A stretch of 64,000 bases of DNA from Warburgia ugandensis (lineage: Eukaryota > Streptophyta > Magnoliopsida > Canellales > Canellaceae). Position numbers and translations under genes: made by a program. The notes beneath the pieces are model-generated. The model did not search any database. It saw only the letters and a program-made list of their open reading frames with translations, and had not been told where the DNA came from. The first letter of the stretch is position 1, and each line of letters starts with the position of its first letter. Positions 33,461 to 45,215 of this stretch are shown here, piece after piece. The stretch lies in assembly GCA_035236585.1 (NCBI GenBank), contig CP141126.1, positions 13,095,001-13,159,000 of the forward strand. The letters are read 5' to 3'.

Positions 33461-36400
33461 ATGGAGGCAAACATGAGCAAAATGATTTGCTTAAATGGTA
33501 CTAACTATCACAAGTGGAAGGGAAAAATGAAAGATCTTCTTTTTGTGAAGAAATTACATCTACCTGTTTTTGCTACTCAAAAACCGGAAGATAAGTCCGA
33601 AGAAGAGTAGGCTTTTGAACACGAACATGTATGTGGTTTTATTCGACAATGGGTAGAAGATAATGTTTTGAATCATATTCAAAATGAAATACATGCTAGA
33701 ACTCTATGGATCAAATTAGAAACCTTGTACGCGTCGAGAACTGGGAATAATAAGTTATTCCTACTTAATCAAGCGATGCACTTGAGATACAAGGAAGGGA
33801 GTTCTATTTCCGACCACTTGAACGAGTTGACCGGATGCTTTCAGCAACTATCCGATGTTGGCGTCAGGTTTGACGATGATATCATGGGTTTATGGCTTTT
33901 AAATACTTTGCCTGACTCATGGGAAAATTTTCGTGTTTCTCTAGCTAATTCTACTCTAGGTGGTGCTGTGGCATGGGAATCTGCGAGAAGCGCAGTTCTA
34001 AATGAAGAAATGAGGCGACGAGCTCAAGTTGTCACCACATCACAGTCTGAGATTTTGATCTCAGAAAATCGAGGGAGAAGCAAGATCAAAGGACAGGAGA
34101 AGAATAATAGAAGCAGGAGTAAATCTAAGTCCAGATACAAGAATCTGGAATGCAATTATTGTGGCAAGAAGGGTCACATTAAAAGGCAGTGTTACAAATG
34201 GAAAGCCGAGAACAAAACAGAGAATGCCAAGCAGGAGAGAAGAAATGATGAGGGGAATGATTGTGTAGTTGCCACTACTTCAGGCCTTGTTGTGGTCTGT
34301 GATGAAAATGAAATCAACCTAGCCTCCAATGAAATTGGATGGGTTGTTGACAGTGGTGCTTCTTTTCATGTTACCTCGAGGAGAGAGTTTTTCACCTCGT
34401 ACACTCCTGGTGACTTTGGAGTGTTGAAGATGGGTAACGATGGGCTGTCAAAGGTTGTTGGTATCGGATCCGTCTGTTTGGACACCAACAACGGAACAAG
34501 GTTGATTCTCAAGGACGTTCGACATGTACCAGATATCCGGTTGAACTTAATATCAGCCGGAAAGCTTGATGATGATGGGTACTGTAGTACCTTTTGCGAT
34601 GGACAGTGGAAGCTCTCTAAGGGAGCTCTTGTGGTTGCCAGAGGGAAGAAATCATCTAGCTTGTATGTGATGCAAGCTTCGATTCCTATTAACTTTGTGA
34701 ACGCAGTTGATGTTGCTGGTTCTTCAGAGTTGTGGCACAGGCGGCTCAGTCACATGAGTGAGAAAGGACTAGGTTGTCTAGTGAAGAAGAATTTGCTTTC
34801 AGGGCTCAAAGCTACAAAGGTGAGCAAATGTGCTCATTGTCTTGCCGGGAAGCAGCAACGAGTTTCCTTCAAAAGCCATCATTCTTCCAGAAAGCCAGGC
34901 GTGCTTGAATTGGTACATTCAGATGTATGCGGTCCTATGAAGGTACGCACATTTGGTGGTGCATTATATTTTGTCACATTTATTGATGATTATTCCAGGA
35001 AACTCTGGGTCTATGTTTTGAAAACTAAGGATCAGGTGCTTGACAAGTTTAAAGAATTTCAAGCTTCTGTTGAGCGGCAAACGGGGAAGAAGCTGAAATG
35101 CATTCGCACAGACAACGGTGGCGAGTATTGTGGACCTTTCGATGCTTATTGTAAGAAGCAAGGGATCAGACATCAAAGAACTCCTCCGAAGACTCCTCAG
35201 CTAAATGGTTTAGCAGAAAGGATGAACAGGACATTGATGGAGAGGGTCAGATGCTTGCTTTCTGAAGTAAAGCTGCCCGGTTCCTTCTGGGGTGAGGCGC
35301 TATATACAGCAGCCTATGTTATTAACCTATCTCCAATAGTTGCCTTGAATGCAGATGTTCCTGACAGGCTATGGTATGGAAAAGATGTCTCTTACAATCA
35401 TTTGCGGGTATTTGGGTGCAAAGCGTTTGTACATATACTTAAGGATGAGAGGTCCAAGTTAGACGTCAAGACCAAACAATGCATTTTCATCGGCTATGGG
35501 CAGGATGAGTTTGGTTCTGTGCTATATAATCCTGTTGCAAAGAAGCTGGTTAGAAGTCGTGATGTGGTCTTTATGGAAGACCAAACCATTGAACACATCG
35601 ACAAAGCCAAAGTATCAGAAACTCGAGTTACGATACTCGACGCATTTAGATCCAGTTCCTGTTTCACATACGCCAAGTGTAGATGGCACCAATGACCATG
35701 GTGGTGCTCCAGTTGATGTTCAAGATAATCAGGCTGAGGGAGAACATGAAGCTGCTGAAGACATGGATGTTTCGTCAGAGGCGATGATATTCGGCGGAGG
35801 TTCCTACTGAGGAACCAGCAGTTTCATTGAGACGGAGTTCGAGAGATCGTCAACCCTCCACTCGATATTCATCAGATGAGTACGTACTCCTCACTGACGG
35901 GGGAGAACCTGAGAGCTACACAGAGGCAGTTGAAAGTGAAGAGAATGTAGAGTGGATTGCAGCTATGAAGGATGAGATGAAATCCTTACAAGACAACCAC
36001 ACGTTTGAGCTGGTAAGATTACCTAAAGGCAGACAAGCTTTGAAGAATCGGTGGATATACAGGGTGAAGTACGAAGGTGACACTTCACAACCACGATACA
36101 AAGCTAGACTTGTCGTGAAAGGCTTTGGTCAAAGGAAAGGTGTTGATTTCGAGGAGATATTTTCTCCTGTTGTTAAAATGTCTTCAATCCGAGTTGTATT
36201 GGGTTTGGCCTCAAACCTTGATCTGGAGGTTGAACAGATGGATGTGAAGACAGCGTTCCTCCACGGTGACTTAGAGGAGGAGATATATATGGAGCAGCCA
36301 GAAGGGTTTGTTGCTAAAGGCAAAGAGAAGTATGTCTGCAAGCTGAAGAAGAGTTTGTATGGCTTAAAGCAGGCTCCCAGACAGTGGTACAGGAAGTTCG

Positions 36401-37464
36401 AGCAGTTCATGACCCAACAGGGTTATCGAAAGACTACTTCAGATCACTGTGTGTTTGTGCAGAGATTCTCAGAAGATGATTTCATCATCTTGCTACTCTA
36501 TGTCGACGATATGCTTATTGTTGGAAGAAGCTCTTCAAGGATCAATCAGTTAAAGAAGGAGCTGAACAAAGTCTTTGCTATGAAAGACTTAGGATTCGCG
36601 AGACAGATTCTCGGGATTTCTATCATTCGTGACAGGAGGAATAAGAGGTTATGGCTGTCTCAGGAGAAGTACATAGAAAAGGTACTTCAACGATTTCACA
36701 TGGATAAAGCTAAAGTGGTTAGTACACCTTTTGCTACTCATTTTAAGCTTAGTAAGAATCAAGTTCCAACAAGTGATGCTGAGAAGGAATACATGCAAGA
36801 TGTTCCTTATGTTTCAGCTGTTGGCAGTCTTATGTATGCCATGGTATGCACTAGACCAGACATTACATATGCAGTTGGTACAGTGAGCCGTTTTCTATCA
36901 AATCGAGGAAAAGAACATTGGAATGCAGTGAAGTGGATATTGAGATATCTACGTGGTACTTCTAAGTTGTGTTTGGGATTTGGCACTGGCAAGCCCGTGC
37001 TTGAGGGCTACACTGATTCAGATATGGCTGGTGATATTGACACGAGGAAGTCTACTTCAGGCTACTTGATTACTTTTGCAGGGGGAGCTGTGTCATGACA
37101 ATCAAAGCTACAGAAGTGTGTTGCCTTATCTACGACAGAGGCTGAGTTTATTGCTGTGACAGAAGCATGCAAAGAGTTATTGTGGATGAAGAAGTTCGTG
37201 AACGAACTTGGCTTTATGCAGAAGAGGTATGCGTTATTTTGCGACAGTCAAAGTACTATACACCTTAGCAAGAATTCTACTTTTCATGGAAGGTCAAAGC
37301 ACATTGATGTTCGATATCATTGGATACGTGATATTTTGGACTCGAAGTCGTTAGAGCTTGAGAAGATTCATACTGACGATAATAGTTCAGATATGATGAC
37401 AAAAGCATTACCTCAGAGCAAGTTCGAGATTTGCAGAGACTTGGTCGGGATGGGCTTCTGCTAA
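33461..37464 (+). pseudogene. Tnt1-like copia Gag-Pol, two stops and two frameshifts
   Basis: Starts at ATG 33461. TAG at 33608-33610 replaces an expected Trp. Gag is followed by a CCHC knuckle CNYCGKKGHIKRQC (about 34150), protease WVVDSGASFH (about 34340), the pre-integrase HHCC domain (about 34730-34850), and the integrase core with D (VHSDVCGP), D (RTDNGGEY) and E (NGLAERMNRT) all kept. A frameshift near 35640 and another near 35795 split the linker. RT follows with LLLYVDDMLIVG (about 36495), then RNase H with GYTDSDMAGD (about 37008). TGA at 37096-37098 again replaces Trp. The final stop is at 37462-37464. Domain order (integrase before RT) makes it Ty1/copia. Catalytic residues are intact, so few changes separate it from an active ancestor. 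Confidence 0.93.
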
Positions 37465-37517
37465 AAGTCCATACGTGAAGAAACCTCCTTCAGTTAATGG
37501 GCCTGGAGGGGGAGATT

Positions 37518-37870
37518 TGTTGGTCCAGCCCCATTTTCAGGCGGCCGCCGTATTCAACGGTGGCGGGCGCAGCAGTCGGTGCCGACTGCTGACTTCAACA
37601 GTGGCGGGCGCCGCCGTCGGCCACCGCCACTGACTTTGTGTTAAATGTGTTGAAAAACAGGCCCTAAAATTCCCTATAAATAGGGATACCATGAGGGCAA
37701 GGAGGAGAACCCCATTCCTCTGTAAAATTCTCCGCGTATACCTCTGTGTAAAACCCTGTTTTCATAGTGAAATTATTTTCTTCCGTGGACGTAGGCTTAT
37801 TGGCCGAACCACGTTAAACTCTGCGTTTTTTGTGTGTATGATCTTGGGCGGGGACTGAAAATCCCCAACA
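37518..37870 (+). repeat. 3' LTR of the Tnt1-like element
   Basis: 353 bp with about 6 substitutions against the 5' LTR (1.7%). The differences cluster near 37540-37550 with single changes elsewhere. Ends CCCCAACA, then TSD GGATG. Confidence 0.94.
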
Positions 37871-40800
37871 GGATGGCACATAGCAATGTGGTTCCGATCC
37901 CAGGGTCAAGGCAGAGCTTGACTCTGCATGAGTGCTTGCAGATTTGGCGCAGGTGGTTTTGATCGAGAATCGAAGCGATAGCAGTGACAAATTCGGGAAT
38001 GAAGGTAGATGGTCGAGGAAAAGGAAAAGGAAGGAGAAGGTGCATTCGGAGAAAAGTCTGCCTGATTTGGACTTCTCGTGCACAAATCTGAGGGAGACAG
38101 ATTTCGTTCACGTGAGTCGGTTGTCCTGTTTAAATTTCAGTTCAGGTGCTTTTTCACTCTGCAATTTGGTTGTCCTCCTGGCATACTGATGCATTCTTTC
38201 AGAAAATATAGCATCAGAAAGGTTAAGAAACAAAAATTTGGGAAAAATACAAGCAGTCCAAAATACAGGAACTCCCGCTTTACCAGATTAGCTTCTCCAA
38301 CTAGCAAGTCTGCAATCTTGCAGAATACAGGGAAATTTAAGTGTTTGCTGTGCAGTTTGCTAATTAGAAAATATCTAACATTTCATTGACAACCAAAGAC
38401 TGAACCACGGACTAGCTTCTTTTGCAAGTTTTGTTTTTGTTGAGTGCATGTGGGCAGCAGAAAAGATTAACTGGAAGAGAGGCACAATTATGTACTTACA
38501 TAAGAAGTCGAAGTTTCTATTACATTTCTGTTAGAATTAGTTGTTTCTCTTCACAACAAAGGACAATCTCCCTGGCCTTCTACCTCAGTGGCCCAAGAAG
38601 GGGCTTTTCTGTGCTAGGTAGCGGTTCAAATTGCTTGCTGGTTTAGGGTTATCCGTAAAACTCGCTTGTCTACCCAAAAAGGAGGGAAAAAGAAGAAGAA
38701 GGACAATCTCAACTTTTGGGGGTGATTTGTAACAGTGCTTTCAAGGAAACTTGCTGCTCATTTTTCATGGGCTTTCTGAACACTATAACATGTGTTCGTG
38801 TTTGTTTCCATACTCTTTACAGCTATATTGAGATTGTATAACTCCTTTGTGGCTTCATTCTGTATAGAAGAACTATCAACTAGAAGGTCACCAACGACAT
38901 AGAAAGGTCTGCAAGTAGCTAGCAAGAAAAGCTGTGGAAGCTGAACAGGACTCTGAGTTGCCTAAACCAAGCTCCAAGTGTCCTACAGGTCATGTGTCAT
39001 TTTGTGCAGGAAAATCAAGGCAGACATTAACTGAGGTATAAGAATTTTCAGAATTTGTCTTCTTGTACTTTGTATTGCCAGTATTTGCAGCTAAGCTTTC
39101 CATTTGTAGGTTGAGAGAGAAGCGAGGAGACTGAGGAGGATTCTAGCAAATAGAGAGTCAGCTTGACAGACAATTCGCCTAAGACAGGTAATTATTTGTC
39201 TAGTTAGTTGAAGAAAAGGAAATCCTGTTAAACTTCAACTACATATCCTAGAAATCGTCTTCTAAACTCACATGATTGGTTATACAAAAGTTGAGCGTGG
39301 TAGATTAATAATCAAATTTATAGGAATACATTTTCAAAATTTCCTTCAGTACCCAATGATAAATTAATATTCTAGGTAGCAAAATGAAAAAAATAAGTAT
39401 GCCTTGTGCTAGCTGCTGGTTAAGCTTAAAATTTCTAACAGGAGAGAGAGGGAGGGAGAAACTACCAGGATAGAGAATAGGGGAAAACTAGGGACTAAGG
39501 TGAAATACATATAGGCTGAAGAAAGAAAAAAAGAGAGATAGGCTTGGTAGTTTAGAGAGAAAAACACATGTATTAAGAGAAAAGGAAAAGGTTGAGATTT
39601 TTCAATAAATAATACAAACAACAAGGGTCCCATATATTTTTATAAAAATAAAATCTTGCTATTTTCATAGAAAATATTTGGCCCCAGGCTAATAATTTAT
39701 TGGACTTTTACTGGATGTGCAGACATTTTGATATTGGCGCATCTTCAGTTCACTGTTACTGACTGCTGGAATTCTCCAAACAAATGAGTGCTTATTGAGA
39801 TCAGAATTGACATTATTAGGAGAAGAGTGTGCTGGTAGAGAGGGTTTTACTTCAATATGAAATTGGATTCCATTCACTGGAACTCTCTCTTGCATGCTCC
39901 TCAATAAAGGAAAATCTCAATATTTCTAAACATAAGTAAAATCTGATGTCATCTTCTTTTTCTCTTCTCTAGCGACTCTCACATGCATCTTTTTCTTCAG
40001 AAAGATAAAACCTTATACGAGGAACAGAAAATAAATGAAAGTACAGGTTGAATTACTGAGATGGTTGTCAGGAAAGGGATGGGCAAACAAGACGATCATG
40101 AAAGTAAGGCTGGAATTAGTACACTGTACTCAGGTCCTCATCCACGATAAATCTTCACTAACTAGAAAGGTTTCTCATCTTAATATGTAATAATATTACC
40201 TTTTTGTTTCATTAACGTCTTCGACACTGACTACGTGCCAAGGGACTAGTTTGTTTGTTTTTCCCTTTTTCTTTTTTGGCAACAGGAAAGAGAAACTAGT
40301 TGAACTTATCGACATTATGTTCAACTAGTTTCTCTGATAATCTGCACAGGTATTTGTCCTGTCTGCAATCCGCCTTATAGCAATAAGATAATCTTCCTAT
40401 TTAATAAGAGGATAAAGTCTCAGTTTTATCTCTACCTATTTAATAAGAGGTTAAATTCTCAGATTTATCTCTTAAATTTCTAGATTGTATGTTCCAAGTT
40501 CTCACGTCGTACCAGTAATTTTCTTGGTTTACCGTGCCGCCCTTGTGTATTTGTTTCTGTTTCTTATGTTCCTCTGTTTTCTAAGGCCCTTAGCGAGGAG
40601 TTGACCGAAAAAGTTGCTGAGCTAGGATGTGGCAATGAAAGTATGGAGCAGGTATGTATTTTATATCTTCATGATTTTGGTCACAGTTATGAGAGTGCCA
40701 ATATTTTCATTTCCTTGTTTAGGGTAAGGCTTCAGGAAGGACATCTAAATCTGGATCTTCTGGAACCCATTGTTTCAAATCACTGCTAGTTCTTCCACTG

Positions 40801-42173
40801 CAGGCGATTTGACTATGTCCTTACCACATGTAGTACCAAACGCATCTAAATTTATTTCTTAGCCGTGTCACCTAATTTTGTTTCTTGATACTTTAAAGCT
40901 CTTCATATATCTAGTCTATGTCCAGCCGAATCCTGAATTCCCACTTGGCTACAAAATGAAGAAAAAAAGACCTAGATAGCTGGTCTGTTTCTTGTTTCTC
41001 AGATTGGTCGTTCGTATTGTTTGATCTGAAATGATTAGAATTCTAAACTAAGATGTTTTTCAAGTGCCCATCCTATAAAGACCCACTGTTACTTTTAGTT
41101 CTGGTTGCTGTTATGCTAGCTCGTGGAGTTCTTTTTTGGGCGATGTTTGGCATGGAATGGGAAAAAGAGTTGGTTTTGAAACAGTACCAATCACTGGAGG
41201 AGAGAAACAAACGTTTAAGAGCACAGGTAGTATTTTGACAACCCATTAAACCGCTTCCATCAAGATAAGGCTTCCTTCAGGCGTCTCTTTCTAAAAGCTT
41301 TCCCATCTGTTGCAGTTTGTGAAGACAATCAAGGGTGAACTGAATGAAACACCATCAGAAGCCATTCCCACGTATGTTAAAACACAAATATCTTCAACTC
41401 CAACATCTTCATCTAATCAATTGCCATCTCGTATGTAAAATGGAACTCCTTTTTCACCTTTCATCTGGCCTCCCGTCTATTCTCCTCCAATGCAACTCAT
41501 GCTGCAAAACCAATGACTGGAAGGATTTTGCATACTCCTGCATGATCAATCCATCACAAGAGTGGATAAGTTCCGGGAGATTGGTATTAGTAGGCCAAGA
41601 ATGCCCTTTTATGTAGTGCCCTATCCATGGTTTTTTCCATTACCCAACCATATGTCTGGATCCTACCACCTGGATTCCTGTGCTTGTGGAGAGAGAGACT
41701 CGGACTCCAGCAATAGCCAACATGAATTTGTGTTGCCTGCAAAAACAATGGGACCTGTGGGGAATGCATCTCTTCCTGTCAAAGTCAAAACTGATACTTC
41801 CAGTTCAACTGATATCACGGAAAGAAAAAGGCAAGACGTCCAACATCATCTCAGGGACTTCTAATGAATTACATATAGATGGAGGAGGTCAGATCTTAGC
41901 ATCATATATAGAAGGCACGATCCTTATGCTTAGTCCCCTTAGGAAAATAACACCCCCTTTCACAACCAATGTGAGAATGTTCTACATCCAGATTCAGATT
42001 CAAAAGATGGCATTTCTTCAGTAGCCTCTTGTACTGTTGGTACTCCAGAACAATTACACGGAGCATGGAAGCATTCATGCAAGAACATGATGGATGCAGC
42101 GGCAGCAGCAAAAGCTAGAAAGAGGAGGAAGAAACTAACAAAGCTGAAAAGCCTCCATGGTCGGCAACTTTGA

Positions 42174-43086
42174 TTATCTTGTTAAGCAACAGAAGAAGTT
42201 TTGGTAGGTACTGATTAGTGAAAGTGTCATTATACATGATCCATCAGACTGATGACATGCAATAGAGAGTAGAATCAAATCTGCAGTGTACAGGAGAACA
42301 CATTGGATCCTTAAATTGTAGGATGGACATCAGAAGATTCGACAATGCTAATATTTTCGATGTTGCAACCGTGCTGTCAAGATTCAAATGTGTCTTTTGA
42401 GGAATATTTATCATTTTCAGTTGTATCTCAGAAAGGAGTTGCCGAGGCAAAACAAGGGAAGGTTAGATCTTCTTCCATAAATCTAGTCTTTGTATATTCT
42501 AAATCTCTCTGAAGAGGATTATTTTCATATATATAAAAATTTCACACCTTACACAGCTCTAAATTGTCTGTTCCTGCATTAGATGTTTGATGGTAAACGC
42601 TAAAACTCTTGACGATATTCTGCTCTTGTGGGTATACAAAATTTTGGGAACAGAAGCTGAAGGAAACGAAAATCCAATTCATATATATGAGTTTATCTTT
42701 GTCATTCAGTGTCTCCTTGTGCTTTTAGTTACAGGTGGAGGTTCCCATGTAATGTTGGGATCACGCTATTTGCTCTTCTTATCATGGGTAACTATAGGGC
42801 GAACTTGTCCTTGCTCATCAAATGATCCGGTGCCTGGTGGAATTCATTCGTCAACTGTTTGACTGTCCATTTCCAGGCGCTTGAATCAGCATTTATCTTT
42901 GTCTCATTTGAGATCCAAGGTGGGTCCAGTTATGCTACAAGTATTTTCTTTTCCCGAAATTAGTACTTGTCAAAAGTGAATTTAGCTGTTCCTCTCTGCT
43001 AGATCAAAACCTTTTAATCCTTGCAGACATGCTTTGCTGAGTCTTTGAGTTTTTTCAAAATCACGTGGACCTTTCCTCTTCTTCAC
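42174..43086. other. 3' flank of the bZIP pseudogene
   Basis: Intergenic DNA, probably with decayed 3' UTR. Short frames at 42244-42450 and 42587-42862 show no motif. No gene is supported. Confidence 0.4.
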
Positions 43087-43396
43087 GAGGAATGCTAAAC
43101 TAACCGACCACATTTTTTGGAGCCTACTTTTCTATGATTGGAATCGTTCATCTGATTGCTCCAACTTAAGATTTTTTATAGTTTAAAAATCATATGGAGA
43201 TGGCACGAATCATTTTGGCTTCTAAGAAACTGTTTATTGTAAACTAAGCATAGTTTGTCAGATGCTTTTAGATGCTAGACTTATCCAAATCACTTGCTTT
43301 TTAATTAGTACACCATCTATATCTGGAGCAATAACGAATGAATTTGGTCAGCTCCAAAAAAATGTGGTCGCTAGACTGCACAATTTGGCTTTCCTC
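43087..43396. mobile_element. MITE-like element, best preserved copy
   Basis: A 310-bp element. The left end 'gaggaatgctaaact...gaccacattttttggagc' mirrors the right end read inverted, 'gaggaaagccaaatt...gaccacatttttttggagc'. These are terminal inverted repeats of about 45 bp with some gaps. No open frame of note. The TSD could not be defined with confidence. Relatives are at 3.5, 18.7 and 45.1 kb. Confidence 0.68.
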
Positions 43397-43935
43397 TTTC
43401 ATTTAACCTCTGTTTGGCAATACACGTTATTGTTATTGCACCTATTGCTTAATTTTCCATGAGAAATGCTTTCTAGACTGAGTTTCAGGATTGAGTTTGT
43501 AATCCCTCTACTGAGACCCACTTTTTGGATGATGTGACCCCATTCATCACCTATCCCTAGATAGGCTATCTGCAGCTCATGCCCATTGGTTGGTTCAACC
43601 CACTAGGTTTCTAGTTTACTTGGTTGAAAAACGCAACTATCCTGATCAAAATATTTTTCAACTCAGTAAACCACTAGCTAGAAGCATTCGTTTGCAGCTG
43701 GCATACCTAGGGAGGACGAAGAAGATGAACATGCAGATCATGTTAGCAGCATTCAGAGGATATGAATTTTTGCAGCTGGCCTAACTGGGGAAGATGAAGA
43801 AGATGGGCAGATCATCCAAAGGCTTCCTTCCTTCACCAATTCCAGGTAGATGTGGTAGTTCTTGGACCAAACATTTAGAATTAAAAGTTCCATCCAAATT
43901 TCACATTTTTGCCAGTGGGTCTTCGCTAGTGTAAG

Positions 43936-44117
43936 GGGCAGTTCCGGTGCATGAAGCTTCCACCTATGCAGGGTCCGTGAAAAGGGCGGACTACAAGGGC
44001 CTAAAGTACACAGTCTTATTTTGCATTTTGCAAGAGGCTGTTTCCATGCCTTGAACTTGTAACTTTAAAGTCACACGACAACAACTTTTACCGTTGTGCC
44101 AAGGCTCTCCTTCTCAA
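43936..44117 (-). mobile_element. Au-type SINE with perfect 18-bp TSD
   Basis: The clearest SINE insertion in the window. The perfect duplication 'ggtcttcgctagtgtaag' lies at 43918-43935 and 44118-44135. Plus-strand landmarks are 'ggtgcatgaagcttcc', 'aaaagggcggactacaaggg', 'ttgcaagaggctgtttcc' and 'cacacgacaacaacttttac'. The tRNA-like head lies at the right end. Confidence 0.93.
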
Positions 44118-44135
44118 GGTCTTCGCTAGTGTAAG

Positions 44136-45082
44136 TGTGAAAAAAAAAACCGAATACACAGGAAAACCCACCCCGCTCTACACAACGTATGGCTATTTCA
44201 GGTGCCCTCTTCCTGAGTCCTACTCTATCGTGGCTCTCAGTCTAACCTCACCTTTGTGTGAAATCATAAAATTGGAGCATTCCGGTTTGGATGTCCAGTA
44301 GTTCAATAAGCTTGTGGAATATATGATTCTAGAATTTTAGAGGGTGCACTTTGGATCACAATGGTCTTAATTCAAGTCCAAAAAACACAGTTTTTAAGAC
44401 CTAGGGTTCTCCAGTCATTTTGATAATTTTCTTTTATAGTACAAGACACCCATCGAAACAATCAAATGAACAGGTCCAATCAGCTAAAGGTCAAAAAGCT
44501 ACTTGAAAGTCGTCTATCTCGTGTGGATCTCCGTTTAGCAGTCCTCTGCCTAATTGATGTGGCGTTGTCTGTACAGAACCCGTCTCTTAGTCATTACTCT
44601 TTAAACCTTCCATTGGTGATAAAGGCCAGGATTAGGCTTGATTGGGAAGGCTGATATTATGGAGGTTAATGGATTGTGATTGGTTATTTTGTACAAATCT
44701 ATTTAGAAACTCTGCAATTTCATAATTCGACTTATAAAAGCCTTCCATTGGGTTCTAAATCTTTTAACTAAGAACGTGACAACCTCAATCTTTGTTTAAA
44801 ACTTTGGTTATTTACATGAAGAGAGATGGTATAGAACTTATTTATTTATTTTTGAACTCATAGCTCACAAACCCGATAGTTTCTTATAAACCTTTTTTAT
44901 CAGTATTCTGCCCAAACATATCTCCAAGACACTCTTTCAATGTGCAAGCACTCTCTTATATCTCCTAAAAAGGATATGATGCAGTACCTCAAACTTGTGA
45001 CCTATTTATGGAAAGAACACGTGTAAGATTAATTACTGGGCTATATTTGTTTATGCACCAAGCGTTATCAAATATGTTAATA
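44136..45082. other. Intergenic, no gene recognised
   Basis: Unannotated DNA with a 62-codon frame at 44466-44654 that has no motif. No RNA gene was seen. Confidence 0.4.
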
Positions 45083-45215
45083 GAGGAATGCTAAATAGAC
45101 GATCCATGTGAATTCATCAATGACCACTTTTCCACTTTTACAGTAACCACCTTTGCATGATTAACTCATTTATATTATTGCTCTAGCTTTAGATGTTTAA
45201 TTTATAAGAAAATAT
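45083..45215. mobile_element. MITE-like element, left end only
   Basis: Starts 'gaggaatgctaaatagac' and continues with 'cctttgcatgatt' and 'attgctctagctttagatg', matching the 3.5 kb and 43 kb copies. The right half is missing or too diverged to see. Confidence 0.5.

Larger units (their letters stand above)
32690..37875 (+). mobile_element. Tnt1-like Ty1/copia element inserted in bZIP exon 1
   Basis: Element 32695-37870 with TSD GGATG at 32690-32694 and 37871-37875. Both LTRs are 353 bp (32695-33047 and 37518-37870), begin TGTTGGTCC, end CCCCAACA and differ at about 6 sites. The primer site TGGTATCAGAGCTC lies at 33050 and the polypurine tract 'tggagggggagat' before 37518. It has the same orientation as the host gene. 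Structurally complete but coding-defective. Confidence 0.95.
32583..42173 (+). pseudogene. bZIP transcription factor pseudogene, exon 1 split by copia
   Basis: A DNA-binding bZIP factor (nuclear). Exon 1 is 32583-32694 continued at 37876-38111. Exons 38868-39035, 39110-39187 and 40586-40651 have GT-AG borders and all join in phase 0. A further exon is 41161-41226, with its acceptor AG lost, then 41316 onward. The basic region is EREARRLRRILANRESA-stop-QTIRLRQ (39113-39187) and the zipper ALSEELTEKVAEL (40586-40624) continues in the next exons. The C-terminal motif KARKRRKKLTKLKSLHGRQL ends at 42173. In-frame stops: 37881 TAG, 37929 TGA, 38916 TAG, 39164 TGA (at a conserved Arg), 41436 TAA, 41514 TGA; later a frameshift. 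Position +8 after the invariant Asn is Ile, not Arg/Lys, an unusual bZIP subtype. Dead gene; the family is certain. Confidence 0.85.
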
